64,000 nucleotides of DNA. It comes from Exiguobacterium indicum HHS 31. GTDB taxonomy: Bacteria; Bacillota; Bacilli; Exiguobacteriales; Exiguobacteriaceae. Of this stretch, positions 1 to 8,269 are shown one piece after another (within the stretch, counting starts at the first letter, position 1; each line of letters begins with the position of its first letter). A program made the position numbers and the translations under genes. The stretch spans positions 186,001 to 250,000 of the forward strand of contig NZ_MPSZ01000001.1 in assembly GCF_001939065.1 (NCBI RefSeq), given 5' to 3'. The notes under the pieces were generated by a model that saw only the letters and a program-made list of their open reading frames with translations, did not search any database and was not told the origin of the DNA.

Positions 1-239
1 CTCAAATCGTCGAAGTTAAAGAACGTCGCCGTGCGAAGCCGCACATGAAGACTGCCGTCTCGAAGACAGCACATAGCCGTCTTTCAGGTGAAGCAGCAAA
101 AGCGAAAAAACGTGTTAAACCAGGTTATAAGAAGAAACATCAATACAAGCTGAAAGAAACAGCAAAACGTGAACGCATCAAAGAACAACGTGGTGTCGGT
201 CGCGCGCAACGTAAAGAAAACGCACGCAAATCAAAATAA
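1..239 (+). CDS. cshB: C-terminal end of a DEAD-box RNA helicase (CshB-like), 5' truncated by the window
   Basis: The frame is open from the first bases of the window and stops at 239, so only about 78 C-terminal residues are visible. They are strongly basic, rich in Lys and Arg, with a KPGYKKK stretch and an RxKENARKSK end. Lys/Arg-rich tails of this kind are typical of CshB-type cold-shock helicases, which remodel structured RNA in the cytoplasm. None of the helicase motifs lies in the window, so the name rests on the tail and on synteny: in Bacillus subtilis cshB directly precedes nfo, as here. An internal ATG at 45 exists but is probably not a start, because coding continues upstream of it. 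Confidence 0.7.
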   Translation, partial: QIVEVKERRRAKPHMKTAVSKTAHSRLSGEAAKAKKRVKPGYKKKHQYKLKETAKRERIKEQRGVGRAQRKENARKSK

Positions 240-249
240 TTCCATTGAT

Positions 250-292
250 GACACCCGTGAAATGAAAAAACATTTTTCGGGTGTCTTGTCGT
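250..292 (+). terminator. Intrinsic terminator after cshB
   Basis: Inverted repeat GACACCCG (250-257) / CGGGTGTC (278-285) around an A/T-rich loop, followed by TTGTCGTTTTC. The T-tract is weak. It lies 11 bp after the helicase stop and before nfo. Confidence 0.75.
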
Positions 293-337
293 TTTCAAGA
301 TTTGGTACACTGTAAAAAGAGAAAGGTGGAAAAGAAC

Positions 338-1240
338 ATGAAAATAGGTTCACACGTCTCCGTTTCGGGGAAAAAAATGCTGTTAGGTGCAAGTGAGGAA
401 GCGGCATCTTACGGTGCAACGACGATGATGGTCTATACAGGAGCACCTCAAAATACACGCCGTAAGCCGATGGAAGAGTTACGGATTCAAGAAGCATTGC
501 AACATATGAGCGCTAATGGAATAGAGGAAATCGTCGTGCATGCGCCGTATATCATCAACTTAGGGAATACGACGAAACCCGAGACATTCGAACTCGCCGT
601 TTCGTTTTTAGCAGCAGAAATTAAACGAGCAGAAGCGCTTGAAAAGGCGCAACACATCGTATTACATCCTGGTGCGCATGTAGGTGCTGGGGAAGAAATC
701 GGAATCAAACGGATTGTCGAAGGACTCAATGAAGTACTGACAGGTGACGAACAGGTCAAGATCGCGCTTGAGACGATGGCTGGAAAAGGATCGGAAATCG
801 GAAAAACTTTTGAGGAACTTGCTCAAATCATCGAAGGCGTCACACATCATGATCGTCTGTCCGTCTGTCTCGATACATGTCACGTGCATGATGCGGGATA
901 CGATATCGTGCACGACTTAGATGGTGTTCTTGAACAATTCGACCGGATCGTGGGACTGGATCGTCTTGGTGTCATCCATGTGAATGACTCAAAGAATATC
1001 CGTGGTGCTCGAAAGGACCGTCATGAAAATATTGGTTTTGGTGAGATTGGATTTGATGCCTTACATCGTGTCGTGCATCATCCTGCTCTGGCACATTTAC
1101 CGAAAATCTTAGAGACGCCATACATTGGTCTCGATCCAAAGAAAAAAGTGGCACCGTATAAACAAGAAATCGATATGTTACGTTCGGGTGCGTTTGATGC
1201 AGACTGGCGTCTACCGATTCTAGGAGCACCAGTCGAATAA
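338..1240 (+). CDS. nfo: Endonuclease IV (AP endonuclease)
   Basis: 300 aa, the usual length for the Nfo family. The enzyme cuts DNA 5' of abasic sites and removes blocked 3' ends in base excision repair, using a trinuclear zinc centre. The protein starts [13 protein letters not shown] and shows the family landmarks: a metal-site His in HPGAH, the ALETMAGKG segment, [20 protein letters not shown] and an ILETPY end region. These supply the His/Glu/Asp ligands of the zinc cluster. The ATG at 338 is chosen because AAAGGTGG lies 8-9 bases upstream; the frame stays open to 281 but has no ribosome site there. The cshB-nfo order matches Bacillus and Listeria. Confidence 0.97.
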   Translation: MKIGSHVSVSGKKMLLGASEEAASYGATTMMVYTGAPQNTRRKPMEELRIQEALQHMSANGIEEIVVHAPYIINLGNTTKPETFELAVSFLAAEIKRAEALEKAQHIVLHPGAHVGAGEEIGIKRIVEGLNEVLTGDEQVKIALETMAGKGSEIGKTFEELAQIIEGVTHHDRLSVCLDTCHVHDAGYDIVHDLDGVLEQFDRIVGLDRLGVIHVNDSKNIRGARKDRHENIGFGEIGFDALHRVVHHPALAHLPKILETPYIGLDPKKKVAPYKQEIDMLRSGAFDADWRLPILGAPVE

Positions 1241-1260
1241 CTCATAAAGGGGTGTCTGTG

Positions 1261-1878
1261 ATGTGTCATATACTCGTCGTTGATGAGACTAGTTTTGCGA
1301 TACGACAAGCTGTTGTCCACTACTATGAAACAAAGGAACCGTTTTATTTGCCGGCAGAACTGGTAGAGGGAGAAGAGGTGTTTCTTGCGACGACTGACGG
1401 TATCATGGCGTATGCTGAAGCCTTGTTCACCGAGTATACGACACGTCCAGAAGATCCATTTTGGTTGACGAATGCTGACGACTCAGAAGGGTCATATGTG
1501 TGCCTTGATCTCATCAGTGTGGATTTACGTCATCCCTTACTTGGACGACCACTCGATCAACTTGGTCTTAAAACTGGACCGGTCGAAGGAGTGTTTCGCA
1601 CGCGTCTGCTCGATTCATGGCAGTATGGGTATTTCGAAACGGATGTACTGACACTCGAACAATCTAAACAACGTCGAATCGAGCGCTTCAAGGAGCGAAA
1701 TCATCTGGAACAAGTCGCGCGTCAATGTATGCATTGTGAGGAGTCTAGGCAGTCGTTACTGGAATGGCATTTGACACCAGAAGGATATCAGACCGTTTGC
1801 CCGACCTGTCACCGATGGTTACATCAACAGATGCTTCATGCGGTGGATACGGCAGCAGCAACGGAAGAGAGTGAGTAA
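1261..1878 (+). CDS. Hypothetical protein with C-terminal four-cysteine (HNH-like) zinc-binding motif
   Basis: 205 aa, not recognised as a named family. The first two thirds are acidic with no clear motif. The C-terminus has CMHC, then about 14 residues later EWHLTPEG, then CPTCHRWLHQ. This C-x2-C ... H ... C-x2-CH ... H spacing resembles the zinc-knuckle frame of HNH-type folds, although the catalytic HH pair of active HNH nucleases is not clear (only WH). Start: AAAGGGG at 1247-1252 favours ATG 1261 over the in-frame GTGs at 1252 and 1258. It follows nfo by 20 bp and may be cotranscribed. A DNA-related role is only a guess from the neighbour and the motif. Confidence 0.75.
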   Translation: MCHILVVDETSFAIRQAVVHYYETKEPFYLPAELVEGEEVFLATTDGIMAYAEALFTEYTTRPEDPFWLTNADDSEGSYVCLDLISVDLRHPLLGRPLDQLGLKTGPVEGVFRTRLLDSWQYGYFETDVLTLEQSKQRRIERFKERNHLEQVARQCMHCEESRQSLLEWHLTPEGYQTVCPTCHRWLHQQMLHAVDTAAATEESE

Positions 1879-1943
1879 AATCTTTTCCTATTCAAGCAGA
1901 GCTCCCACGATCGACATTTAATCATTAAACCTTAAAAAGAATC

Positions 1944-1991
1944 AAAAAAACAGTTCTCTTTTCTGCGCTGGCAGCAAAGAGAACTGTTTTT
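1944..1991. terminator. Bidirectional terminator between the zinc-finger protein and XapX genes
   Basis: Stem ACAGTTCTCTTT (from 1950) / AAAGAGAACTGT (to 1987), with an A-run before it and a T-run after it, so it can stop transcription from both converging genes. Confidence 0.85.
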
Positions 1992-1998
1992 GTTTGGA

Positions 1999-2169
1999 TT
2001 AGAAAAAGCGTTCTACTAAAAATAGATAGATTTTCATCCCAAGGAAGACACCGAAGATTCCGACGACGGCTGGAAAAACAGGTGGAGCAGGAATCGGCAG
2101 TTTCAGTGCGGTGAACACAACGCCGCAGATGACGCCGGCGAGAAGGGATAATAAGATTTGCTGAAGCAT
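1999..2169 (-). CDS. XapX domain small membrane protein
   Basis: 56 aa, translated from the minus strand. It begins MLQQILLSLLAGV, carries the PIPAPPVFPAVVGI segment characteristic of XapX (DUF1427) proteins, and ends FLVERFF. Two hydrophobic helices flank the Pro-rich turn, so it is probably an inner-membrane protein with two spans. Function unknown; XapX proteins are named for a xanthosine-permease-associated member but have no established activity. The reverse complement of 2171-2180 reads GGACGAAATG, a weak GGA-type ribosome site just upstream. The gene ends next to the shared terminator at 1944-1991 and lies downstream of ppk on the same strand. Confidence 0.85.
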   Translation of the reverse strand: MLQQILLSLLAGVICGVVFTALKLPIPAPPVFPAVVGIFGVFLGMKIYLFLVERFF

Positions 2170-2234
2170 ACATTTCGTCCTTTCTGCTGTAAATCAGCAT
2201 TTGAAGTAGAGTACGTGGTAAAACATGACCAACA

Positions 2235-4388
2235 TCATGTAGCATTTTGATCAAGAATGACTTTGTCCTCTTTCTTTTCAATCGTGATCCACTTGTGTGT
2301 CAATGGAGCTGTAAAACTAGGTTTTTGTTTTAGTTTGCCGCTCGTATAGTCTTGAATCAGCAGCTGGGATTCACAGCTCTGTTTTCCGTCTTTGACGTAA
2401 TGATAGGATCCATCGGCTGCCTGCTCACGCGACTTTACATTATCAGCAAGTGCGAGGGCGAGACAATCCTTTAAATACTCCTTATGTTCTTCGTCCATGA
2501 TCGGGAACAAGATTTCAATCCGTTTTCGCATGTTGCGTGTCATCCAGTCCGCGCTTGACCCATACATCAAATCCTGTCCATTGTGGTGGAAGTAGAAGAT
2601 GCGTGAATGCTCCAAGTAACGGTCGACGATCGAGATGACGCGAATATTCTCCGAAACATCTGGAATGCCAGGACGCAGACAACAGACGCCCCGAACGATA
2701 AGTTCGACTTGGACACCGGCGCGCGATGCCTTGTAGAGCCGTAAAATGATGTCTTTTTCCGTTAAACTATTCATCTTAGCAACGATTCGACCATTTCCGT
2801 GTTTTTTATGATGATGAATCTCTTCATCGATTAATGACAGGAACTTCTCAAGCATCGCGTTCGGTGAAGTTTGGATAACGTTCCATTCCGGCTGTTCCCC
2901 GTACCCGGATAACCAATTGAAGAAGTTCGTCGCATCTTCGGCGATCTCTTCCCGAGCGGTTAATAATCCGACGTCCGTGTATAGTTTCGCCGTCGAATCA
3001 TTATAGTTGCCGGTACCAAGGTGGACAAAACGCTGAATTTTGCCTTCGTGGAGTCGGACGACGAGCGTGATCTTCGAGTGTGTCTTTAAATCACTATATC
3101 CGTAGATGACATGGGCGCCGACCTTTTCTAGTTGCTTTGCCCATTCGATGTTTTTCGCCTCGTCGAATCGAGCCTTGAGTTCAACGAGGACGGTGACCTG
3201 TTTCCCGTTTTCGGCAGCCGTTTTTAAGGCCTTGATGATCGGTGAATCACCAGATACGCGATAAAGTGTTTGTTTGATGGCAAGGACGTTCGGATCATTT
3301 GCCGCTTGGACGATGAACCGGACGATAGGATCAAACGTATGATACGGATGATGCAAGAGATAATCGCGTTCGAGTAATTGATTGAACAGATTTTTTGAAC
3401 TATCGAGTGCTGGTGGGTCGACTGGCATGATCGTCTGATAAATCAAATGATCATATTCAATACCGATTTGACTGTAAAAGGCAAAGGAGAACGTTAAATC
3501 AATCGGACCATCCACGGCAAAGATGTCGCGTTCCTGTAAATCAAGTACATCGCGCAACATGTTGAGCAGTTCGGTATTGATGGCAGCTTTTTGAACTTCG
3601 AGTCGAATCGCGACTCCCCAACGCCGCTTTTTTAATTCTTTCTCAATCAGCTTTAATAAGTCATGCGTACCTTCCTCGTGAAACGGAAGGTCGGCATTAC
3701 GCGTAATTCGAAACGGCATCGCAGACAACACACGATAGCCTTTGAATAGACTATCGATGAAGGCGATGATGACGTCTTCGAGTAAGATGACAGCGGTCGT
3801 CTCATCATCTTCTACCGGTAAATCGACGAATCGTGGCAAGACAGCAGGTACTTGTACGAGCGCCAAATTCCGTTTTGTCCCGTCTTCTGCCTCGAGTACC
3901 GTCGCGATGTTGAGTGACTTTGACGAGAGCATCGGGAATGGACGATAGGCATCGACGGCGACAGGCGTGAGTACCGGAAAGACTTGTTCACGGAAAAAGG
4001 ATTTTACATAGGTCGTCTGATCCGAAGTCAGGGCATCATATTTTAAGAATGTAATGCCTTCATCGGATAACGTCTGATTGATTGCTTGAAATGCTTCGTA
4101 TTGCCGATCGACTAACTCTTTTGTTTTCGCTGCGATCGCACGTAACTGTTGTTTGGGTGTCATCTGTTGTTTATTTTCTGGTTTATTGAACCCGGCGAGT
4201 ACTTCATCCTTTAAACCACCGACTCGTACCATATAGAACTCGTCTAGATTGGAACTAAAGATACCGAGAAACTTAAAACGTTCCATTAGCGGATTGCGTG
4301 TGTCAAACGCTTCATCCAGCACACGTTTGTTGAACTGGAGCCAGCTGAGCTCACGATTATTGAAATGTTCCGGTATGTCGAGCTTCAT
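2235..4388 (-). CDS. ppk: Polyphosphate kinase
   Basis: 717 aa, full length for a PPK1-family enzyme, which reversibly transfers the gamma phosphate of ATP to polyphosphate chains. The N-terminal domain starts FNNRELSWLQFN, typical of PPK1. The two phospholipase-D-like catalytic domains carry HHPYHTFDPIVRF, YGYSDLKTHSKITLVVR (with the autophosphorylated-His region) and RFVHLGTGNYND, then LYTDVGLLT and RRGVC-like RGVCCLRPG. The start at 4388 has AGGAG about 9 bases upstream and overlaps the ppx stop (ATGA), so translation is probably coupled. The frame remains open upstream to 4427 but inside ppx. Two-gene operon ppx-ppk. Confidence 0.97.
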   Translation of the reverse strand: MKLDIPEHFNNRELSWLQFNKRVLDEAFDTRNPLMERFKFLGIFSSNLDEFYMVRVGGLKDEVLAGFNKPENKQQMTPKQQLRAIAAKTKELVDRQYEAFQAINQTLSDEGITFLKYDALTSDQTTYVKSFFREQVFPVLTPVAVDAYRPFPMLSSKSLNIATVLEAEDGTKRNLALVQVPAVLPRFVDLPVEDDETTAVILLEDVIIAFIDSLFKGYRVLSAMPFRITRNADLPFHEEGTHDLLKLIEKELKKRRWGVAIRLEVQKAAINTELLNMLRDVLDLQERDIFAVDGPIDLTFSFAFYSQIGIEYDHLIYQTIMPVDPPALDSSKNLFNQLLERDYLLHHPYHTFDPIVRFIVQAANDPNVLAIKQTLYRVSGDSPIIKALKTAAENGKQVTVLVELKARFDEAKNIEWAKQLEKVGAHVIYGYSDLKTHSKITLVVRLHEGKIQRFVHLGTGNYNDSTAKLYTDVGLLTAREEIAEDATNFFNWLSGYGEQPEWNVIQTSPNAMLEKFLSLIDEEIHHHKKHGNGRIVAKMNSLTEKDIILRLYKASRAGVQVELIVRGVCCLRPGIPDVSENIRVISIVDRYLEHSRIFYFHHNGQDLMYGSSADWMTRNMRKRIEILFPIMDEEHKEYLKDCLALALADNVKSREQAADGSYHYVKDGKQSCESQLLIQDYTSGKLKQKPSFTAPLTHKWITIEKKEDKVILDQNAT

Positions 4389-5923
4389 GAAGGAAGATCT
4401 CCTTTCGTTTCGAAGGTAATCGTACAATCAATGATTCGTTCCAGGTGTTTCTTTTGTTTTTCCGCTTTTTCGACTTCGAATCCATAATCATGATCCCCTG
4501 TATCGAGGACGAATTGGAGTTGATCCTTTTGAAGGAATAGCTCCAAATGATCGACAGCTTTTCGCTCCGTCACGTCGAGCGCATGACTTAATTTGAGGAG
4601 AGAACCAAGTAGATCAAAGCGATCCAGCGATTTTTCCGTAAACCAGTCCTTGAAAGGTTTCGCAAGCTGGTTCATCCGTTTGGCAGAAGAATAGGAACTA
4701 ACGAGCGAGAGAGCAACGCGATCCTTGTGCGTCATGCCATTCAATTCGGTATTCGTCAACAGGTAGAACGTCTGGTCCGATCGTGTATCTGGATTAATGT
4801 ATTGTCCACAATAAAATAAGCGACTTGCTGAATCGAGCAGTCGTAGATCAGACGCGCGTTCTGAAATCAAGTCGAGCGTGACGAGCTGCCGGTACATCGA
4901 TTTGGCGAGAGTTCCAATATATGACGCACGATCTCGATTGACCTTATAGTCGCTTTCGAGCTGATAGAGACTTTGCTCACGTACGTTTTCAATCCGACGG
5001 TATGTTTCGTCCTGCACATCGAACTCGTAAACAAGACCTTCGCGAAGACCGAGATTACTCATGACGAATTCTTCCGCTTCGATGTGATGAGCTAACTCTT
5101 GAATCGCAATCAATGCCGGCAGGAAGATATCAATTCGATCCTTTGAGAGTCCTTCGATTTTCGATAGTTGTTTCGCCGACTTGCCTTCGAGATCGTCCAC
5201 CATCTTCGCGAGTTCCTTCGCTTTGATTTGATATTGGTGAACACTTCGTAGGGGATAGTCCTGATTCGACTGATGGATCCGAACGAAATTTCGGGCAGAA
5301 CCACCGACACCGATTAAAGGAAGCTTTTTATCACTCAGCCATGGAATCGATTCGAATTGCTCCCGTAGGAATTTCACCAATTTTTTCTTATCGCTGGTAT
5401 TTAGTGTCTCGTCCGAAACGAATTGCCGTGTCAAAGTGACGGCACCAAATGGAAAGCTGTGATACGCCACCATTTCGCGATTTTCAATCAAGGTGACTTC
5501 CATGGAACCACCACCGATATCGACAGAAAAGCCATCAGTCAGGAAGGTCGAATTGATGATGGCAAAATAGCCATAGTATGCTTCTTGTTCATCTGTCAGA
5601 ACCTGAATGGAAAAAGGCGTGTTTTCTGTAACGGATTCAACGATGGCATCTCGGTTCGTTGCATTACGGATGGCTGCTGTCGCGACACAGATTGTTTCTT
5701 CGACTTCATGGGTGACACCAACTTCATAAAAACGATGTAACGTTTCTTCGAGTAAGGCGATGCCTTCATCATCGAGTGCTCCATCCTCGTTGATGTGAGC
5801 AGATAACCGGGCGACGACTTTAATATTAATCTTCTCGATATAGCGACCAGAAGCGATCGGATGGAAGATGACATAACGAATCGAGTTGGAACCGATATCG
5901 ATGACTGCAAGTTCTTGTTTCAA
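4385..5923 (-). CDS. ppx: Exopolyphosphatase, Ppx/GppA family
   Basis: 512 aa, the usual Ppx length. It hydrolyses terminal phosphate from polyphosphate (or pppGpp in GppA members), so it opposes the ppk product encoded next to it. The ASKHA-type phosphate-binding loops are visible: IDIGSNSIRYVIF near the N-terminus and VDIGGGSMEVTLIEN near residue 140. The C-terminal half (from about 320) is HD-like helical, as in long Ppx proteins. The start is a TTG at 5923 preceded by AGAGGAG with 8-9 bases spacing; the frame is open further upstream to 6151 but that stretch runs into the zurA promoter and has no Ppx-like sequence. Overlaps ppk by 4 bp. Confidence 0.93.
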   Translation of the reverse strand: MKQELAVIDIGSNSIRYVIFHPIASGRYIEKINIKVVARLSAHINEDGALDDEGIALLEETLHRFYEVGVTHEVEETICVATAAIRNATNRDAIVESVTENTPFSIQVLTDEQEAYYGYFAIINSTFLTDGFSVDIGGGSMEVTLIENREMVAYHSFPFGAVTLTRQFVSDETLNTSDKKKLVKFLREQFESIPWLSDKKLPLIGVGGSARNFVRIHQSNQDYPLRSVHQYQIKAKELAKMVDDLEGKSAKQLSKIEGLSKDRIDIFLPALIAIQELAHHIEAEEFVMSNLGLREGLVYEFDVQDETYRRIENVREQSLYQLESDYKVNRDRASYIGTLAKSMYRQLVTLDLISERASDLRLLDSASRLFYCGQYINPDTRSDQTFYLLTNTELNGMTHKDRVALSLVSSYSSAKRMNQLAKPFKDWFTEKSLDRFDLLGSLLKLSHALDVTERKAVDHLELFLQKDQLQFVLDTGDHDYGFEVEKAEKQKKHLERIIDCTITFETKGDLPS

Positions 5924-6050
5924 ATGACTCCGACTCCTCTCTGCGATGCGTGCACTAAAAGAATTCCCTCTCTGAACAAGCCGGAAACAGCTAGCTTCTT
6001 TCTTTATTGTACCTTGAATGTTTTCTAAGGAGGATAGGAAGTTGCTAGAG

Positions 6051-6079
6051 TTGCACCAATAATTGGCGGGCGCTATAAT
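6051..6079 (+). promoter_or_regulatory. Sigma-A promoter of the zinc uptake operon
   Basis: TTGCAC (6051-6056), 17-bp spacer, perfect TATAAT (6074-6079). Predicted start near 6086, about 53 bases before zurA and just upstream of the Zur box. Confidence 0.8.
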
Positions 6080-6096
6080 AAGACAGTTGATTAAGG

Positions 6097-6109
6097 CGTA
6101 ATTATTCCG
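6097..6109. promoter_or_regulatory. Zur box (zinc-responsive operator)
   Basis: CGTAATTATTCCG, one mismatch from the Bacillus Zur core CGTAATNATTACG. It lies about 11 bp downstream of the predicted transcription start, so Zur-Zn binding would block elongation or promoter escape. The operon encodes its own Fur-family repressor, giving autoregulation. Inferred from sequence similarity only. Confidence 0.7.
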
Positions 6110-6138
6110 TTTTACGAAAACGGAAGGAGTGAAAATAC

Positions 6139-6906
6139 ATGGAAACACCAATCATCGAGATTGATCAAGTCAGCTATGATTACCCGGATCGTCGGGTGTT
6201 GAATCAAGTCTCGTTTCAGGTCGAGCAAGGGCAATTTTTAGCCATCGTCGGTGAAAATGGATCCGGAAAATCGACGCTGATCAAATGTATATTAGGGTTA
6301 TTGCAACCGAAAGGAACGATTCGTTTATTTGGACAATCCCAATCACAATTCAATGAATGGTGGCGGATCAGCTATGTTTCGCAAAAAGCGGCAGCGTTCA
6401 ACTCCGGTTTTCCGGTGACTGTCGCAGAAGTCGTTGAGATGGGACTGTACGCTAAAAAAGGACTCTTTCGTCGCTTGTCTCGCGACGATCGAGACAAAGT
6501 ACGAACGGCCCTCGAAACGGTCGGCATGTGGGAGCGACGCGATTCAAAAGTCGGCGACCTATCCGGTGGTCAACAACAACGTGTTTTCATCGCACGTGCG
6601 CTCGTCAATGATCCGGATTTAATGATCTTGGATGAACCAACCGTTGGTGTCGATCAGCGATACGTGAAAGAATTTTATGAGATCTTAGAAGAACTTCGTC
6701 GAGATAAGCGCCGGACATTCGTTCTTGTCACGCATGATATTCATTTCGTCAGTAAACTTGTCACGGATGTGATTCATCTGGTCGATGGACGTTTAGGATG
6801 TAACTGTGGCATCAAGGAATACTGGGAACTAGATGAACAGACGATCCGCTCCCTCTATCCGGTTCCGGGACGTGTCCTCGTTCATGAAGGGAAGAGTGTC
6901 CAATGA
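6139..6906 (+). CDS. zurA: Zinc ABC transporter, ATP-binding protein
   Basis: 255 aa, typical for metal-type ABC ATPases (ZnuC/AdcC/ZurA). It has Walker A GENGSGKST, the signature LSGGQQQR and Walker B LMILDEPT followed by GVDQ, plus the switch His in VTHD. It powers uptake of Zn(II) through the permease encoded immediately downstream. The start ATG has AAGGAG 8 bases upstream. Overlaps the permease by an ATGA junction, so the two are translationally coupled. Zinc rather than manganese is inferred from the Zur box and the downstream Fur-type regulator; the same trio order (ATPase, permease, regulator) is the zurA-zurM-zurR operon of Listeria. No substrate-binding protein gene is adjacent. Confidence 0.92.
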   Translation: METPIIEIDQVSYDYPDRRVLNQVSFQVEQGQFLAIVGENGSGKSTLIKCILGLLQPKGTIRLFGQSQSQFNEWWRISYVSQKAAAFNSGFPVTVAEVVEMGLYAKKGLFRRLSRDDRDKVRTALETVGMWERRDSKVGDLSGGQQQRVFIARALVNDPDLMILDEPTVGVDQRYVKEFYEILEELRRDKRRTFVLVTHDIHFVSKLVTDVIHLVDGRLGCNCGIKEYWELDEQTIRSLYPVPGRVLVHEGKSVQ

Positions 6907-7772
6907 TTGAAGCGTTCATGACGTTAAAGTTTTTACAGTACGCTTTGGTGGCTGCCATTCTGATCGGATTCACGGCACCATTGATCGGTTCGTTCGTCGT
7001 CGTCCGGCGGATGAGCTTAATCGCAGATGCACTATCACACGTCACGCTAGCTGGGATTGCGCTCAGTCTATTGATTTCTGGAATGGTCGCACAATTAGCG
7101 GACTTGAATCCACTGTATTTAGGAATCGTGACGTCGGTCATCGCGGCACTGACGATCGATTGGTTGCGTGCGAAGTACAAGCACTTCCAAGAACTCGCAA
7201 TCCCGATCATCATGGCGACGGGAATGGGGCTTGGGGCAACATTCATCAGTCTCGCGAACGGCTTTTCAATGGATCTCGTCTCCTTCTTATTTGGAACGGT
7301 CTCGGCTGTCGCCTTGACGGATGTGTACACGATTCTTATCGTGACGATCGTCGTCGTCATCTTCGTCTTTGCTTTTTACAAGGAATTGTTGTTCCTCTCC
7401 TTTGACGAGGAGCAGGCGCGCGTTTCCGGGATTCGCCTTCGCTTAGTGCATATTCTCTTTATGATCGTCGTTGCGCTTGTCATTGCGATCAGTATGCGAA
7501 TCGTTGGGATTTTGCTTGTCTCAAGCTTAATCACGTTACCGGTTGCGGCAGCACTTCGAATTGCGAAGAGTTTTAAGATGACAATCTTTTTAGCAATCAT
7601 CTTCGGCGAAATCGCTACAGTACTTGGACTCATCCTGGCTTATCAGTTCGATTTGGCACCCGGCGGAATGATCGTCTTGATTGCGGTACTTGAGCTGATC
7701 ATCGTGATGCTGTTGGAACGTTTTTGGATAGGAGGGAAAACACATGAAGACGAACATCGAACAAGCGCGTGA
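6903..7772 (+). CDS. zurM: Zinc ABC transporter, permease (ABC-3 family)
   Basis: 289 aa integral membrane protein with about eight hydrophobic segments, as usual for ABC-3 metal permeases. Family features include LIGSFVVVRRMSLIADALSHVTLAG near the N-terminus (residues about 25-50) and SMRIVGILLVSSLITLPVAAA near residues 200-220. It forms the Zn(II) channel with ZurA in the cytoplasmic membrane. The ATG overlaps the zurA stop by 4 bp, and the 3' end overlaps zur by 29 bp. The C-terminus EDEHRTSA is read through the zur ribosome site. Confidence 0.92.
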   Translation: MIEAFMTLKFLQYALVAAILIGFTAPLIGSFVVVRRMSLIADALSHVTLAGIALSLLISGMVAQLADLNPLYLGIVTSVIAALTIDWLRAKYKHFQELAIPIIMATGMGLGATFISLANGFSMDLVSFLFGTVSAVALTDVYTILIVTIVVVIFVFAFYKELLFLSFDEEQARVSGIRLRLVHILFMIVVALVIAISMRIVGILLVSSLITLPVAAALRIAKSFKMTIFLAIIFGEIATVLGLILAYQFDLAPGGMIVLIAVLELIIVMLLERFWIGGKTHEDEHRTSA

Positions 7773-8175
7773 ACGCATGAAGGCTTCTGGGTTTAAAATG
7801 ACACCGAAGCGTCTCGATTTGCTATCGTATCTGTTTGAAGTGAATCGTTATGTCAGTGCGCGGGAAGTAGCAGAAGCTCTTCGAACGTCTCATCCTTCGT
7901 TAAGTTATGATACAATCTATCGAAACTTGAATGACTTTTCGGAAATCGACTTATTAGAAGTGACGGAATTAGACGGTGAGATGAAATACCGAGCAGCTTG
8001 TGCTTCAGGACACCATCATCATCATTTGATATGCCGAATCTGCGGCAAGACGGAAACATTGAATGTCTGTCCGATGGAATGGGTTTCTCCAGTCCAAGAG
8101 ACTGGCTTTGAAGTTGAGGATCATAAGTTCGAAATTTATGGACGCTGTGCGAATTGTCAACGCATGACATCTTAA
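7744..8175 (+). CDS. zur: Fur-family zinc uptake regulator Zur
   Basis: 143 aa, standard Fur/Zur length. N-terminal winged helix (residues 10-85) with the recognition segment LSYDTIYRNLNDF. Metal sites: a run of five His (HHHHH, about residue 90) with CRIC and a C-terminal CANC pair that forms the structural Cys4 zinc site. Zur bound to zinc represses zinc-uptake genes; the Zur box at 6097 places this gene under its own control. Start at ATG 7744 with AGGAGGG upstream. Fur-family iron or peroxide regulators are alternatives, but the linked zinc-type transporter favours Zur. Confidence 0.9.
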   Translation: MKTNIEQARERMKASGFKMTPKRLDLLSYLFEVNRYVSAREVAEALRTSHPSLSYDTIYRNLNDFSEIDLLEVTELDGEMKYRAACASGHHHHHLICRICGKTETLNVCPMEWVSPVQETGFEVEDHKFEIYGRCANCQRMTS

Positions 8176-8180
8176 ATGAA

Positions 8181-8212
8181 AGAGGATGCCCGGTCGGGCG
8201 TCCTCTTTTTGC
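8181..8212 (+). terminator. Terminator of the zur operon
   Basis: AGAGGATGCCC / GGGCGTCCTCT with loop GGTC, then TTTTTG. Confidence 0.92.
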
Positions 8213-8269
8213 GTTTTAAAAGACTAGTCCTGTTCAAAACGGGAATAGTCGAACAGAGGTGATGAGAAG

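Noticed and set aside
1925-2281. 118-codon minus-strand frame overlapping the XapX gene
   Set aside because: It is a shadow of the XapX gene and the ppk end in another frame, and it reads through the terminator.
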